DNA of 6,988 bases from Calditrichota bacterium (GTDB lineage Bacteria > Zhuqueibacterota > Zhuqueibacteria > Zhuqueibacterales > Geothermadaptataceae). A program made the translations under genes and the position numbers. Shown in pieces: positions 1-6,988 of this stretch (within the stretch, counting starts at the first letter, position 1; every line of letters begins with the position of its first letter). The stretch lies in NCBI GenBank assembly GCA_008501545.1, contig QQUM01000714.1:1-6988 (forward strand). Reading direction: 5' to 3'. A model generated the notes under the pieces. The model had not been told where the DNA came from, searched no databases, and worked only from the letters and a program-made list of their open reading frames with translations.

Positions 1-1671
1 GTTAAAATGGTTGCCCAAACTTGCAAGCACGACGACCACTGTATCCTTTAATAAGGCGTCATCCCTGATTAGTTCAATGAATTTCCGGGCATCCAGATCC
101 GGTGTTTGCCAATCGATAATGAGAAAATCATACGGTTGTCCGAGCTCTAGCTCTGCCTGCGTACGCAATTCTTCAAGTGCTCTGGTGCCCTCACGAAATG
201 CTTTGAAGGCACCGCCCCACGCTGCAAATTGCACCTTTAAAACACGCCGGGTTAATCCAACTTCAGCCAGAACCATTATTTTTTTGTCGGATAAATCAAG
301 CTTGTTTTGTTTGCGGTGTGGACTGTCCGGTGGCTGCTTTGGAAGCGGCAGTGTAAACTCAAAGTCGGTTCCTTTACCAACCTGGCTCTTGACTTTGATT
401 TCACCATCCATCAGTTCGACCAGTTGTTTGGAAATTGTCAGACCCAATCCGGTTCCACCATATTTCCTTGTCGTCGAAGCATCAACCTGTGTAAATGATT
501 GAAAAAGCGTGCCGAGCGCTTTCTCCGGAATACCAATGCCTGTATCGCTGACAGTAAAACGAACACGCTCTTCATTTTCGTCATCATGTGCCAATTCCCC
601 CCATACTGTCACTTCGCCTCTCTCGGTAAATTTAATCGCATTATTGGTTAAATTTATCAAAACCTGCCGCAATCGTCCTGGATCGCCATTCACGAAGCCA
701 TCAACTTCCGGCAATAAAAAACAGGCAAAGGCAATCTCTTTCTCTTTCGCCTTAAACACTAATAAATCGGAGACTTCTTCGAACACATCATGCAGGTTGT
801 AATCTATTTTCTCAAGTTCGAGTTTACCAGCCTCTATTTTGGAAAAATCGAGAATATCATTGATAATTGTAAGCAGGGCATCGCCGGAATTGCGGACGAT
901 TTCAGCAAATTCACGTTGTTCCTGATTCAGCGGTGTTTCGAGCAATAAACCCGTCATACCGATTATGCCGTTCATCGGTGTGCGAATCTCGTGACTCATT
1001 GAAGCCAAAAATAAAGATTTGGCGATATTCGCTTCCTTCGCTTGCAGAACGGCGACATCCAATTTCTCATTTTTTTCAATTAATTCATTTTTTTGTGTTT
1101 CGAGCCTGGTTGCCAACTCTTCACTCCTGGCTTTTTCCACGACAAAAGCCATCCAGTTATCGTAGTGTTTTTTGACATAAATCCCCATGAACAGCACGCC
1201 CAGGAGCATTGTGAGACCCAGAGCAACATTCAGTTCTGTGAGAAAACTGAACGTGTAAATCATTGCAAAAACCGGAAGCACCAACAGATATGCAAGAATC
1301 AGGCGCGAATTTTTATAAAGAGCAAAAGCACTGGCGCTCATTATTGTGAAATTTAAAATATATAATATGAGAACTGTCGGATTCAGCGTTGGATCAGCAA
1401 GCAATTCCAACAAATAACAGGTCGACCAGAACATCCCGGAAAGAACAATTAAAACGAATGATACGGCATAATCACTTTTTCGTCCTTTCCCCACATAAAC
1501 CATGACGACTTTCAAGGTTGTCAACACGCTGAAAATCAACACAGCAGCAATGGTGCGTGACGGATGCGGTTCAGCACTACCCGGCAGTGCAAGAAGCACC
1601 AACAATGCAATGACTTGTCCTAGAGAAGACGCTAACGAATTTTCCGGAAAATCCTTCTGGAACATCTGCAT
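1..1671 (-). CDS. Membrane-bound hybrid histidine kinase, 3' part beyond window
   Basis: This gene is open at the window edge; 557 codons are visible. The N-terminus is strongly hydrophobic, with about six likely membrane helices (roughly residues 18-34, 40-60, 68-92, 98-119, 123-145, 148-166). I do not recognise this sensor module. A charged, probably coiled-coil linker (172-215) leads to a HisKA domain with phospho-acceptor H227 in the [11 protein letters not shown] box. The HATPase_c domain follows: N-box N344, G1 box DTGIGI at 376-381, F-box around F390, G2 box GGTGLGL at 405-411. From about 462 a receiver-like domain begins. It keeps the likely phospho-acceptor D520, but V471 replaces the second Asp of the acidic pair and an Ala or Ser stands at the usual Thr. 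It is probably a degenerate first receiver, as in BarA-like kinases, so more receivers and an HPt domain may follow outside the window. The ATG at 1671 has a good ribosome binding site. It lies 5 bases after the stop of the upstream kinase, which implies one operon. Kinase identity is secure; the signal is unknown. Confidence 0.93.
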   Translation of the reverse strand, partial: MQMFQKDFPENSLASSLGQVIALLVLLALPGSAEPHPSRTIAAVLIFSVLTTLKVVMVYVGKGRKSDYAVSFVLIVLSGMFWSTCYLLELLADPTLNPTVLILYILNFTIMSASAFALYKNSRLILAYLLVLPVFAMIYTFSFLTELNVALGLTMLLGVLFMGIYVKKHYDNWMAFVVEKARSEELATRLETQKNELIEKNEKLDVAVLQAKEANIAKSLFLASMSHEIRTPMNGIIGMTGLLLETPLNQEQREFAEIVRNSGDALLTIINDILDFSKIEAGKLELEKIDYNLHDVFEEVSDLLVFKAKEKEIAFACFLLPEVDGFVNGDPGRLRQVLINLTNNAIKFTERGEVTVWGELAHDDENEERVRFTVSDTGIGIPEKALGTLFQSFTQVDASTTRKYGGTGLGLTISKQLVELMDGEIKVKSQVGKGTDFEFTLPLPKQPPDSPHRKQNKLDLSDKKIMVLAEVGLTRRVLKVQFAAWGGAFKAFREGTRALEELRTQAELELGQPYDFLIIDWQTPDLDARKFIELIRDDALLKDTVVVVLASLGNHFN

Positions 1672-1676
1672 GAAAA

Positions 1677-4600
1677 CTATCCTTTTTCCACCTTTTTTAC
1701 ACACCAGCATTGGATCATTTTTTCCAGCTCACTCGGATCGAGGGGTTTGCTCAAATAATCATCCATCCCTGAAGCGATGCATTTTTCCCGGTCACCGCTC
1801 ATTGCATTAGCCGTCAGCGCGATGATCGGTATATGGGAAGATTTCTCCTGCCTGCGAATTTCTCTGGTTGCATCATAGCCATCCAGTTCCGGCATCTGGC
1901 AATCCATTAATACCAGATCGAAAAAATGTTGCTGAACCGCCATAACCGCCTTCTTTCCATTATCGACACAATAGACCTGGTGGCCGAGCTTTTCCAGAAA
2001 TTTGAATGCAACTTTTTGGTTTATTTTGTTGTCTTCCGCTAACAATATTTTTAAGCTTCCTTCAATTGCCATTCCGAGATGTTTGTTTTCGACAACTGTA
2101 AGTGGTACTTTCTCATTTATTGCAAAGCTGGTTAGCGGCTGTTTCTGTAAAACAACAGTAAACCAAAAGGTCGATCCCCCATGCAACTTACTCGAAACGC
2201 CGATGCGGCCGTCCATCAAATCGACCAGTCTTCTTGATATGGCAAGTCCCAAGCCTGTACCACCAAATTTGCGCGTCGTTGATGAATCGACTTGTGAGAA
2301 CGACTGGAATAACTTTTTCAATCGATTGTGCGGTATGCCAATCCCCGTATCCTTAATCATGAACTTCACTTTTATTTCGCCGGGTGATTCATGCACCGGT
2401 TTCACAGTTATCATGACCTCGCCCTGCGAGGTAAACTTAATTGCATTGCTCACCAGGTTGATGAGAATCTGCCGGATACGGCCCGGATCACCGATGACAT
2501 GTGTGTAAATTGCCGGATCAAAAATGCATTCGAAAATCAGTGACTTTGCTTTTGCCTGAACAGCCAGCAAATCCACAACTTCATTTACTGTTTTTTTGAG
2601 GTCAAATTCAATGCATTCAAGTTCTACTTTGCCTGCTTCTATCTTGGAAAAATCAAGTATGTCATTAATGATTGTAAGCAACGCTTTTGCGGAGTTTTGG
2701 ACATTAAGTGCATATTCCTTTTGCTCACCCGTCAATTTTGTATCGAGCAGGATATCCGTCATGCCAATGACGCCATTCATCGGCGTGCGAATTTCATGGC
2801 TCATAGTAGCAAGAAATTCGCTTTTCACACGCGAGGCTTCTTCTGCCTGAATCCGTGCTCGATTTAATTCTTTTGTCCGCGCACCTATTTTCTTTTCGAG
2901 CATATCACTATGCAAACGTATCTGCTCTAACCGCAATCGAATCATTATTAAAATGAAGACCACGAAGCTCATTGTACATAAAGCAAAAAACCAGAAGGAT
3001 TCCCAAAAGGGTTGCTTTACATTAAATGTGAATGCAGCCGTATTTTCGCTCCAAACGCTATCCCCGCTTATCGCGCGAACATGAAATATATAATTCCCGT
3101 TATTTAGATTGGTGTAATTTGCATAGCGGCGATCGGTAATGGGATTCCATGTTTTTTCATCGCCTTCAAGGTAATATTGATAGCTGAGATCTGTTTCTTC
3201 TTTATACCACAAACCGATAAAATCAAATGAAATATCGTTACGCAAATAATCCAGTTGCACCTGTTCGAATGGACTAAAAGAACGCTCTCCTGCATTAATT
3301 TGCGTAATGTGGACAATGGGTGGAATTGTTGATAGATTATCTTTGCGGTAGTCATATTTTGACAGACCCAGATTCGTTCCAATCCACAAATTTTCATCTT
3401 TATCGACAAGCATGGAATGAATGCTCACCTCATTACCGGCAAGCCCGTCATGTGAGTGGTAATTCCGCCAGGTGGTTCCATCGTACCGATCGATACCTTT
3501 CGTCGTTCCAAACCAGATATTCTGATTTGTATCCTCAGTAATAGCCCAAACTGAATTGTGTGAAAGGCCATTCTCTTTTGTAAAAGCCTCCATTGTTTCA
3601 CCGGCATAGCGAACGACACCCTCCCTGCTGCCAACCCAGATATCACCGTTCGATGCCTCAATAGCCACCGTGCCCTGCCTAATCGAAATGTTTTGCACCC
3701 TGGTACAATGAATGCCATCATAGCGGTAAACACCGGCCCGTGTTTGCAACCAGAGATTATTTTTCCTGTCCTGCAAGATGTCCCATGCCGACAGCTCCTC
3801 CATGCCATACAGCCTGTTGAGACTTTGAAACTCAGGTTTTTGTGCATCGGGCATAAATGACCAGACACCCCGCTCCGTAGCAAGCCAAATGCGACCTGTA
3901 CTATCTTGCACAATATCGCGTATATAAACACCGTCGAGTCCATCCGATTCCCCGTAAATCGTGATCTTATCCGCAGCTTTTTTAACCAACCCACTCCTCG
4001 TTCCAAACCACATAATCCCATTGTCATCCTGATAAATTGCCCGAACGATGGCATCTTTCAGCGTATCATCGACAGCATGAGGATGAAATCTGCCATTGTC
4101 CCGAACAGTAATACCATGCCCGTTTGTGCCAATCCACATTCGATCGTCACGGTCAGTGTAAATTGCTGTGATATAATTTCCAGAGAGCCCATGTTCAGTT
4201 GTAAATCTTTCGAACATCGTCTGCGAAAGCTTACTCACACCACCTACAGTGCCCAGCCATAAAATTTCCTCACGATCGATAGCAACCGATAAAACCCTGT
4301 CATTAATCAAACCGTTGCCCTGATTGTAGACTCGAAATTCACCATGCTGGAATGCAGTCAGTCCTTTGCGCGTACCCAGCCACAGGCACTCATTTTTGTC
4401 GATGGCCATTGAATAAATTGACCTGGAAGGCAGGCCATCGTCTGTTGAGTAGTTGATGAATTCATAATTTCCATTTTTATCTTGTCGGCATTTTGACAGT
4501 CCACCCTTCCCCGCAATCCAGAGATTATCTTCCGCATCAACTGCAAAGGCGTTAATTCGTCCATCAGGCAAGCCATCCTCCACACCGAAGTGCTCGACCT

Positions 4601-5222
4601 GATCTTTTCTTTTTCGAAAAAATCCTTCTTCATACGCACTAAAAAGCAAATTGCCTTCATGATCTTCCGAAATCGCCCTTATGTAAGCATTTCGCTCCCT
4701 TTTAGCCAGCTGTTGTTCTGAAAACTGATAGCCATCAAAACGGACAACGGTCGCACTATCCACACCGAACCACAAAATCCCGTTCTGATCTTCATAAGAA
4801 GAATAGATATAGTCCCAGAGGAAGCCATCCGCATCCGTGAACACCTTTATCTGAAAACCGGATGGTGAATCGGTTATCCGTGCCAGGCCACCGCCCAGCG
4901 TCCCCAGCCAAATGTTTCCCTGACGATCCTCGAGCATCGTAAAGATGTAATCAATCTGAGCTAATCCATTGGTTTTATCCCACGATTTAACCTGAACACC
5001 GTCAAAACGTGCAACACCCCCTGCTGTTCCAAACCAAATATATCCTTTCTGATCCTGTAAGATTGCGTGCACTTGCGATTGTGGTAATCCATCCACAACC
5101 GTATAATTGACGAATTGCAGTTCTTGCGCTTGCGTCGCAACTGCAAAGAACATGATGCATGCCAGTTCAACATAGAACAGAAAACTTCGCGGTTGTATCT
5201 GCCTCATTAAATTTGAAAACAT
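1677..5222 (-). CDS. Two-component regulator propeller hybrid histidine kinase
   Basis: This complete 1181-residue inner-membrane sensor kinase resembles the hybrid two-component systems of Bacteroidota. An N-terminal signal sequence has a hydrophobic core at 13-29 and a plausible AVA cleavage site at 27-29. Fourteen Reg_prop repeats follow, marked by the W-x-G-T strand. Thirteen carry Trp (W63, 105, 151, 235, 281, 322, 363, 405, 446, 491, 529, 570, 613); one, near 193, is degenerate. The spacing is 38-46 residues, which fits two seven-bladed beta-propellers. Next come a Y_Y_Y domain (about 660-735), one membrane helix (about 741-763), a coiled-coil linker, HisKA with H809, and HATPase_c (N926, DTGIG at 958-962, GGTGLGL at 987-993). 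The C-terminal receiver has E1063/D1064, phospho-acceptor D1107, T1137 and K1159, all intact. Classical members end in an AraC-type DNA-binding domain; this one stops 22 residues after the receiver Lys. In the family the periplasmic part senses ligands, often glycans; the ligand here is unknown. The start at 5222 lacks a close Shine-Dalgarno; M6 is an alternative. Confidence 0.95.
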   Translation of the reverse strand: MFSNLMRQIQPRSFLFYVELACIMFFAVATQAQELQFVNYTVVDGLPQSQVHAILQDQKGYIWFGTAGGVARFDGVQVKSWDKTNGLAQIDYIFTMLEDRQGNIWLGTLGGGLARITDSPSGFQIKVFTDADGFLWDYIYSSYEDQNGILWFGVDSATVVRFDGYQFSEQQLAKRERNAYIRAISEDHEGNLLFSAYEEGFFRKRKDQVEHFGVEDGLPDGRINAFAVDAEDNLWIAGKGGLSKCRQDKNGNYEFINYSTDDGLPSRSIYSMAIDKNECLWLGTRKGLTAFQHGEFRVYNQGNGLINDRVLSVAIDREEILWLGTVGGVSKLSQTMFERFTTEHGLSGNYITAIYTDRDDRMWIGTNGHGITVRDNGRFHPHAVDDTLKDAIVRAIYQDDNGIMWFGTRSGLVKKAADKITIYGESDGLDGVYIRDIVQDSTGRIWLATERGVWSFMPDAQKPEFQSLNRLYGMEELSAWDILQDRKNNLWLQTRAGVYRYDGIHCTRVQNISIRQGTVAIEASNGDIWVGSREGVVRYAGETMEAFTKENGLSHNSVWAITEDTNQNIWFGTTKGIDRYDGTTWRNYHSHDGLAGNEVSIHSMLVDKDENLWIGTNLGLSKYDYRKDNLSTIPPIVHITQINAGERSFSPFEQVQLDYLRNDISFDFIGLWYKEETDLSYQYYLEGDEKTWNPITDRRYANYTNLNNGNYIFHVRAISGDSVWSENTAAFTFNVKQPFWESFWFFALCTMSFVVFILIMIRLRLEQIRLHSDMLEKKIGARTKELNRARIQAEEASRVKSEFLATMSHEIRTPMNGVIGMTDILLDTKLTGEQKEYALNVQNSAKALLTIINDILDFSKIEAGKVELECIEFDLKKTVNEVVDLLAVQAKAKSLIFECIFDPAIYTHVIGDPGRIRQILINLVSNAIKFTSQGEVMITVKPVHESPGEIKVKFMIKDTGIGIPHNRLKKLFQSFSQVDSSTTRKFGGTGLGLAISRRLVDLMDGRIGVSSKLHGGSTFWFTVVLQKQPLTSFAINEKVPLTVVENKHLGMAIEGSLKILLAEDNKINQKVAFKFLEKLGHQVYCVDNGKKAVMAVQQHFFDLVLMDCQMPELDGYDATREIRRQEKSSHIPIIALTANAMSGDREKCIASGMDDYLSKPLDPSELEKMIQCWCVKKVEKG
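1680..1684 (-). promoter_or_regulatory. Ribosome binding site for the second kinase
   Basis: AAGGA on the minus strand lies 8 bases before the ATG at 1671. It is inside the last codons of the upstream kinase gene, and the upstream TAG stop falls within the spacer. This supports the chosen start and suggests that translation of the second kinase is coupled to the first. Confidence 0.6.
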
Positions 5223-5293
5223 TCTAATGATCGTTCACTTTCCTTAATAGGTAATTAATATTGTTATTTTCGGCATCCACGAAACAGGCTTGA

Positions 5294-5310
5294 TGCTTTT
5301 TGCTTTTTGC
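5294..5310. repeat. Short tandem repeat, TGCTTTT twice plus TGC
   Basis: Two perfect copies of the 7-mer TGCTTTT are followed by a partial third copy, in the spacer upstream of the propeller kinase gene. No function is evident; it could be replication slippage. Confidence 0.5.
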
Positions 5311-5443
5311 AGTTGTTCATCGCCTCGAAGGCCTCCCGCATTAATCATACTGTAAACCTTTTAATTTCAATTATAAGAATGGAAATTTTCTACACGAACA
5401 AATCCAGATTCAATTAATTTTTATCGCAAACCCAAATTTTTAT

Positions 5444-5468
5444 ATTATTTATTGATTTAAAAAATAAT
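5444..5468. repeat. AT-rich inverted repeat, possible operator
   Basis: ATTATTT (5444-5450) and its reverse complement AAATAAT (5462-5468) are separated by 11 bases. The right arm overlaps the TAnnTTTG motif upstream of the metal-dependent regulator. The size and position suit an operator for autoregulation, but the region is so AT-rich that a repeat of this length could arise by chance. It does not resemble the classical DtxR box. Confidence 0.25.
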
Positions 5469-5472
5469 TTTG
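5465..5472 (+). promoter_or_regulatory. Possible Bacteroidota-type -7 promoter element
   Basis: TAATTTTG matches the Bacteroidota -7 consensus TAnnTTTG exactly. A transcript from it would start near 5478-5480, upstream of the ATG codons at 5505 and 5553. No TTTG -33 element is seen at the usual spacing; the nearest TTG (5452-5454) is only 10 bases upstream. The assignment is therefore tentative and depends on the organism belonging to that group. Confidence 0.25.
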
Positions 5473-5552
5473 TGTACTCTTCAGCCGATTTAATAGCCAA
5501 ACACATGTTTTACAGCTATCAGCACGGTGGTCAATTCAAAAAGAAAGCCGCA

Positions 5553-6089
5553 ATGGAAGTCTGGAAAGAATTTGAACAGAACATAGTTACACACTCTGCA
5601 GCGCATCATCTGACAGCGATAGATGAATTACTGAATAAAAATGGCTATGCGCGAGTAACCGATGTCGCTAAAAAATTAAACATCACACGTGGTAGCGTCT
5701 CCATTACGCTGAAGACCTTAAAAGAGCGTGGATTAGTTGTCGAAGACGAAAATAAATTTCTTAAGCTTTCGGAAAAGGGCAACTCGATTGCACGACTCAT
5801 TTCTCTGAAGCGCCATGTGCTGACAAAATTTTTTAAAGACATTCTACAAGTACCGGAAGACATAGCCACAATTGATGCCTGCAAGATCGAGCACCTCATC
5901 AGCACACAAACGGGTGAACGGCTGCTGGTTTTTATGAATTTTTTGCTGAATGACCGCGAAAGATCAAAAAAACTGCTCAAAGAATTCTCAAATTTCCAGC
6001 ACAAATGCGGGAACACCGAAAATTGCGAGGTGTGTGAACCTGATTGCTTACTGGCCGATAAAAAATTAGTTGAAGAATTTTTAAAATGA
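5553..6089 (+). CDS. DtxR-type metal-dependent transcriptional regulator with Cys-rich tail
   Basis: This is a 178-residue cytoplasmic regulator, most likely an iron-sensing repressor of the feo genes just downstream. Residues 31-76 form a winged helix-turn-helix, with recognition helix around ITRGSVSITLKTLK, followed by a DtxR-like dimerisation and metal-binding region up to about 135. Aligned by eye to Corynebacterium DtxR with a constant offset of 8, C110, E113 and H114 match metal ligands C102, E105 and H106. H18 falls on Met10. The ancillary ligands H79, E83 and H98 fall on R87, T91 and T106, so that site looks lost. The SH3-like C-terminal domain of DtxR is absent. Instead the tail has C152, C158, C161 and C165, a spacing like the iron-sulfur motif of FeoC. 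The ATG at 5553 is preferred because it leaves 17 residues before H18 (DtxR has 9 before Met10) and follows a purine-rich AAGAAAG. The frame also allows ATG at 5505 or GTG at 5472. feoA starts 32 bases after the stop. The family is fairly sure; the metal is inferred from context. Confidence 0.85.
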   Translation: MEVWKEFEQNIVTHSAAHHLTAIDELLNKNGYARVTDVAKKLNITRGSVSITLKTLKERGLVVEDENKFLKLSEKGNSIARLISLKRHVLTKFFKDILQVPEDIATIDACKIEHLISTQTGERLLVFMNFLLNDRERSKKLLKEFSNFQHKCGNTENCEVCEPDCLLADKKLVEEFLK

Positions 6090-6110
6090 GAAACACGTTT
6101 TTATTGCGAT

Positions 6111-6115
6111 AGGAG
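6111..6115 (+). promoter_or_regulatory. Ribosome binding site for feoA
   Basis: AGGAG lies 6 bases before the feoA ATG. It is the clearest Shine-Dalgarno sequence on the plus strand of the window and fixes the feoA start. Confidence 0.75.
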
Positions 6116-6121
6116 TTAGAA

Positions 6122-6358
6122 ATGACACTGGATGATCTTAATCCCGGCGACGAGGCTGTTATTAGCGGCTACGCACATGAGCTCGGTGATGAATTTCGTT
6201 TATTGGAAATGGGTTTAATTGTTGGAAGCAAAATACAATTTATTAAAAATGCACCATTTGGTGATCCGATTCAAGTGCGTTTGCGCGGTTACGATTTGTC
6301 TTTGCGCAGAGAACTTGCGAAAAGCATCCTGCTTTCAAAGCCCATAACAACGAGTTGA
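6122..6358 (+). CDS. feoA: Ferrous iron transport protein A
   Basis: This 78-residue cytoplasmic protein has the usual FeoA length and the SH3-like beta-barrel signature: an N-terminal LNPGD turn (6-10), the LLEMGLIVGSKI segment (27-38), a GDP turn (47-49) and a C-terminal strand-helix with RGYDLSLRRELA (55-66). FeoA is needed for Fe(II) uptake through FeoB and is thought to contact it, though its exact action is unsettled in the literature. The gene lies between the DtxR-type regulator (32 bases upstream) and feoB (5 bases downstream), so the three are very probably one transcript. FeoA is here a separate protein. The related SH3-like domain that ends classical DtxR repressors is missing from the adjacent regulator. 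Confidence 0.93.
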   Translation: MTLDDLNPGDEAVISGYAHELGDEFRLLEMGLIVGSKIQFIKNAPFGDPIQVRLRGYDLSLRRELAKSILLSKPITTS

Positions 6359-6363
6359 ATTGC

Positions 6364-6988
6364 ATGGGCAATGATGTACATCTACAACCGGTTGGAAAAG
6401 CTGTTCATAATATCGCGCTCGTTGGAAATCCCAATAGCGGCAAAACGACTTTATTTAATGCACTCACCGGCCTAAGGCAAAAAGTTGCCAATTATCCCGG
6501 CGTCACCGTCGAGCGTAAATCAGGCGAATTCAGTGATGCTGAGGGCAACAGATTCCGGTTAATTGATCTGCCCGGTTTATACAGCCTTGCCCCGCGTTCT
6601 CTCGATGAAAAAATTGCAGCAGACATTGTAAATGGTGTTTCCCCTCACGAACCCCCTGTCGATTTAATTATTGTCACTGCAGATGCATCCAACCTGGGCC
6701 GCAGTCTTTATCTTTGCAGCCAGATATGCGAAACGGGGACGCCAACCATTCTTGTACTCAATATGATGGATGTCGCCGAACGAAGAGGCCTGCACATCGA
6801 TTTGCAGACTTTGTCGAAGCAGCTGCACGTTCCTGTTATCCCCACGATTGCCAAAGACAATATTGGTATTGATAAGATCAAAAACACACTTGCTCAAAAA
6901 ACAAGAGCGCCGAACACTACACCTGTTCAGCATGCAAAAATGGAGGTGCCGGAACCTCTAACAAAGCATTCCGACGGTCAGGCCGAAA
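6364..6988 (+). CDS. feoB: Ferrous iron transporter FeoB, N-terminal G domain (cut by window)
   Basis: FeoB is the inner-membrane permease for Fe(II), with a cytosolic GTPase domain fused to a helical membrane domain. Only 208 codons are visible, about a quarter to a third of the family's usual 600-800 residues. The visible part is the G domain: G1 GNPNSGKTT (21-29), the G2 Thr in YPGVTVE (44-50), G3 DLPG (68-71) and G4 NMMD (133-136). The G5 region, around residues 159-168, reads IPTIAKDNIG, with Ile where SA is more usual. The region from about 170 probably starts the helical GDI-like segment. The membrane part lies beyond the window. The ATG at 6364 follows the feoA stop after 5 bases. The upstream Shine-Dalgarno is weak (GAG 9 bases before), so translation may be coupled to feoA. 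I see no frameshift in the visible part. Confidence 0.95.
   Translation, partial: MGNDVHLQPVGKAVHNIALVGNPNSGKTTLFNALTGLRQKVANYPGVTVERKSGEFSDAEGNRFRLIDLPGLYSLAPRSLDEKIAADIVNGVSPHEPPVDLIIVTADASNLGRSLYLCSQICETGTPTILVLNMMDVAERRGLHIDLQTLSKQLHVPVIPTIAKDNIGIDKIKNTLAQKTRAPNTTPVQHAKMEVPEPLTKHSDGQAE

Larger units (their letters stand above)
5223..5552. promoter_or_regulatory. Divergent intergenic region between kinase and iron-uptake operons
   Basis: No gene is supported here. Both operons point away from this region, so it must carry promoters for each. The part next to the kinase (about 5281-5340) is markedly richer in G+C than the part next to the regulator (about 5341-5471). The latter is very AT-rich, holds a 7-bp inverted repeat and an exact TAnnTTTG motif, and is the best place for an iron-responsive operator. 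I found no convincing promoter for the kinase operon. AAGGA on the minus strand (5241-5245) is 18 bases from the kinase ATG, too far for a normal ribosome binding site. Confidence 0.5.

Noticed and set aside
11..1356. Several plus-strand reading frames of 63-163 codons (for example 11-502, 509-802, 1093-1356).
   Set aside because: They lie opposite the second kinase gene, whose minus-strand frame gives clear HisKA, HATPase and receiver motifs throughout. They show no domain or ribosome binding site.
1502..1810. Plus-strand frame of 102 codons across the junction of the two kinase genes.
   Set aside because: It is antisense to two well-supported coding ends and has no recognisable motif.
2002..2850. 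Plus-strand frames of 168 and 84 codons.
   Set aside because: They are antisense shadows of the conserved kinase core and receiver region of the propeller kinase.
5151..5165. Possible lipoprotein signal at C22 of the propeller kinase.
   Set aside because: The -3 position is Glu, not Leu, so it is not a lipobox; an ordinary signal sequence fits better.
3104..5173. Alternative minus- and plus-strand frames within the propeller region (for example 3425-4054 and 3906-4262).
   Set aside because: The repeated blade codons create open frames in other registers. Their apparent repeats only echo the W-x-G-T repeats of the real frame.
5224..5238. Minus-strand micro-frame GTG to TAG of four codons, 3 bases after an AAGGA, considered as a leader peptide.
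   Set aside because: It is too short to support, and AAGGA followed by GTG is easily found by chance.
5322..5332. GCCT-CGA-AGGC small hairpin considered as a terminator.
   Set aside because: The stem is only 4 bp, there is no T-run after it, and it lies between divergent genes where no terminator is expected.
5452..5480. Sigma-70-like pair TTGATT and TACTCT with a 17-base spacer.
   Set aside because: The -10 matches only four of six positions, and such pairs are common in AT-rich DNA. It competes with the exact TAnnTTTG match and neither is proven.
5645..6016. Minus-strand frame of 123 codons opposite the regulator.
   Set aside because: The plus strand carries the recognisable helix-turn-helix and metal-binding residues, so this is a shadow.
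6664..6961. Frames of 63-89 codons overlapping feoB on either strand.
   Set aside because: The feoB frame is open to the window end and shows G1-G4 motifs; these are shadows.

Overview
The window (about 44% G+C by eye) has two divergent gene blocks separated by an AT-rich intergenic region. No rRNA, tRNA, CRISPR array, transposase or phage gene was found. The propeller-type hybrid histidine kinase (14 Reg_prop blades, Y_Y_Y domain, kinase, receiver) is a protein type common in the Bacteroidota/FCB supergroup and related environmental phyla. One exact copy of the Bacteroidota -7 promoter motif near the right-hand operon fits this, but it is weak evidence. I suggest an FCB-type Gram-negative bacterium and cannot name a genus.

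Left block, minus strand (5222 down to 1 and beyond). The first gene encodes an 1181-residue hybrid kinase with a large periplasmic sensor. Five bases after its stop begins a second hybrid kinase with a multi-pass membrane N-terminus. This gene is cut by the window edge inside a degenerate receiver domain. The ribosome binding site of the second gene lies in the last codons of the first, so the two are probably co-translated. Neither visible part carries a DNA-binding or enzymatic output domain. The pair therefore looks like the upper part of a phosphorelay whose output lies elsewhere.

Right block, plus strand (about 5553 to the end). A DtxR-type metal-responsive regulator is followed by a free-standing FeoA and then by FeoB, truncated by the window after its G domain. 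This is a ferrous iron uptake operon, and the regulator most likely represses it when iron is plentiful. The regulator is the most unusual protein here. It keeps the Cys-Glu-His metal core of DtxR but has His where DtxR has its Met10 ligand. It also lacks the SH3-like domain and ends in a four-cysteine tail, C-x5-C-x2-C-x3-C, that resembles the iron-sulfur tail of FeoC. It may combine the jobs of an iron repressor and FeoC in one protein.

The spacer between the blocks must hold promoters in both directions. It contains a small G+C-richer patch near the kinase gene and a very AT-rich stretch, with a 7-bp inverted repeat, next to the regulator. No functional link between the kinases and the iron genes is shown by the sequence; they may simply be neighbours.
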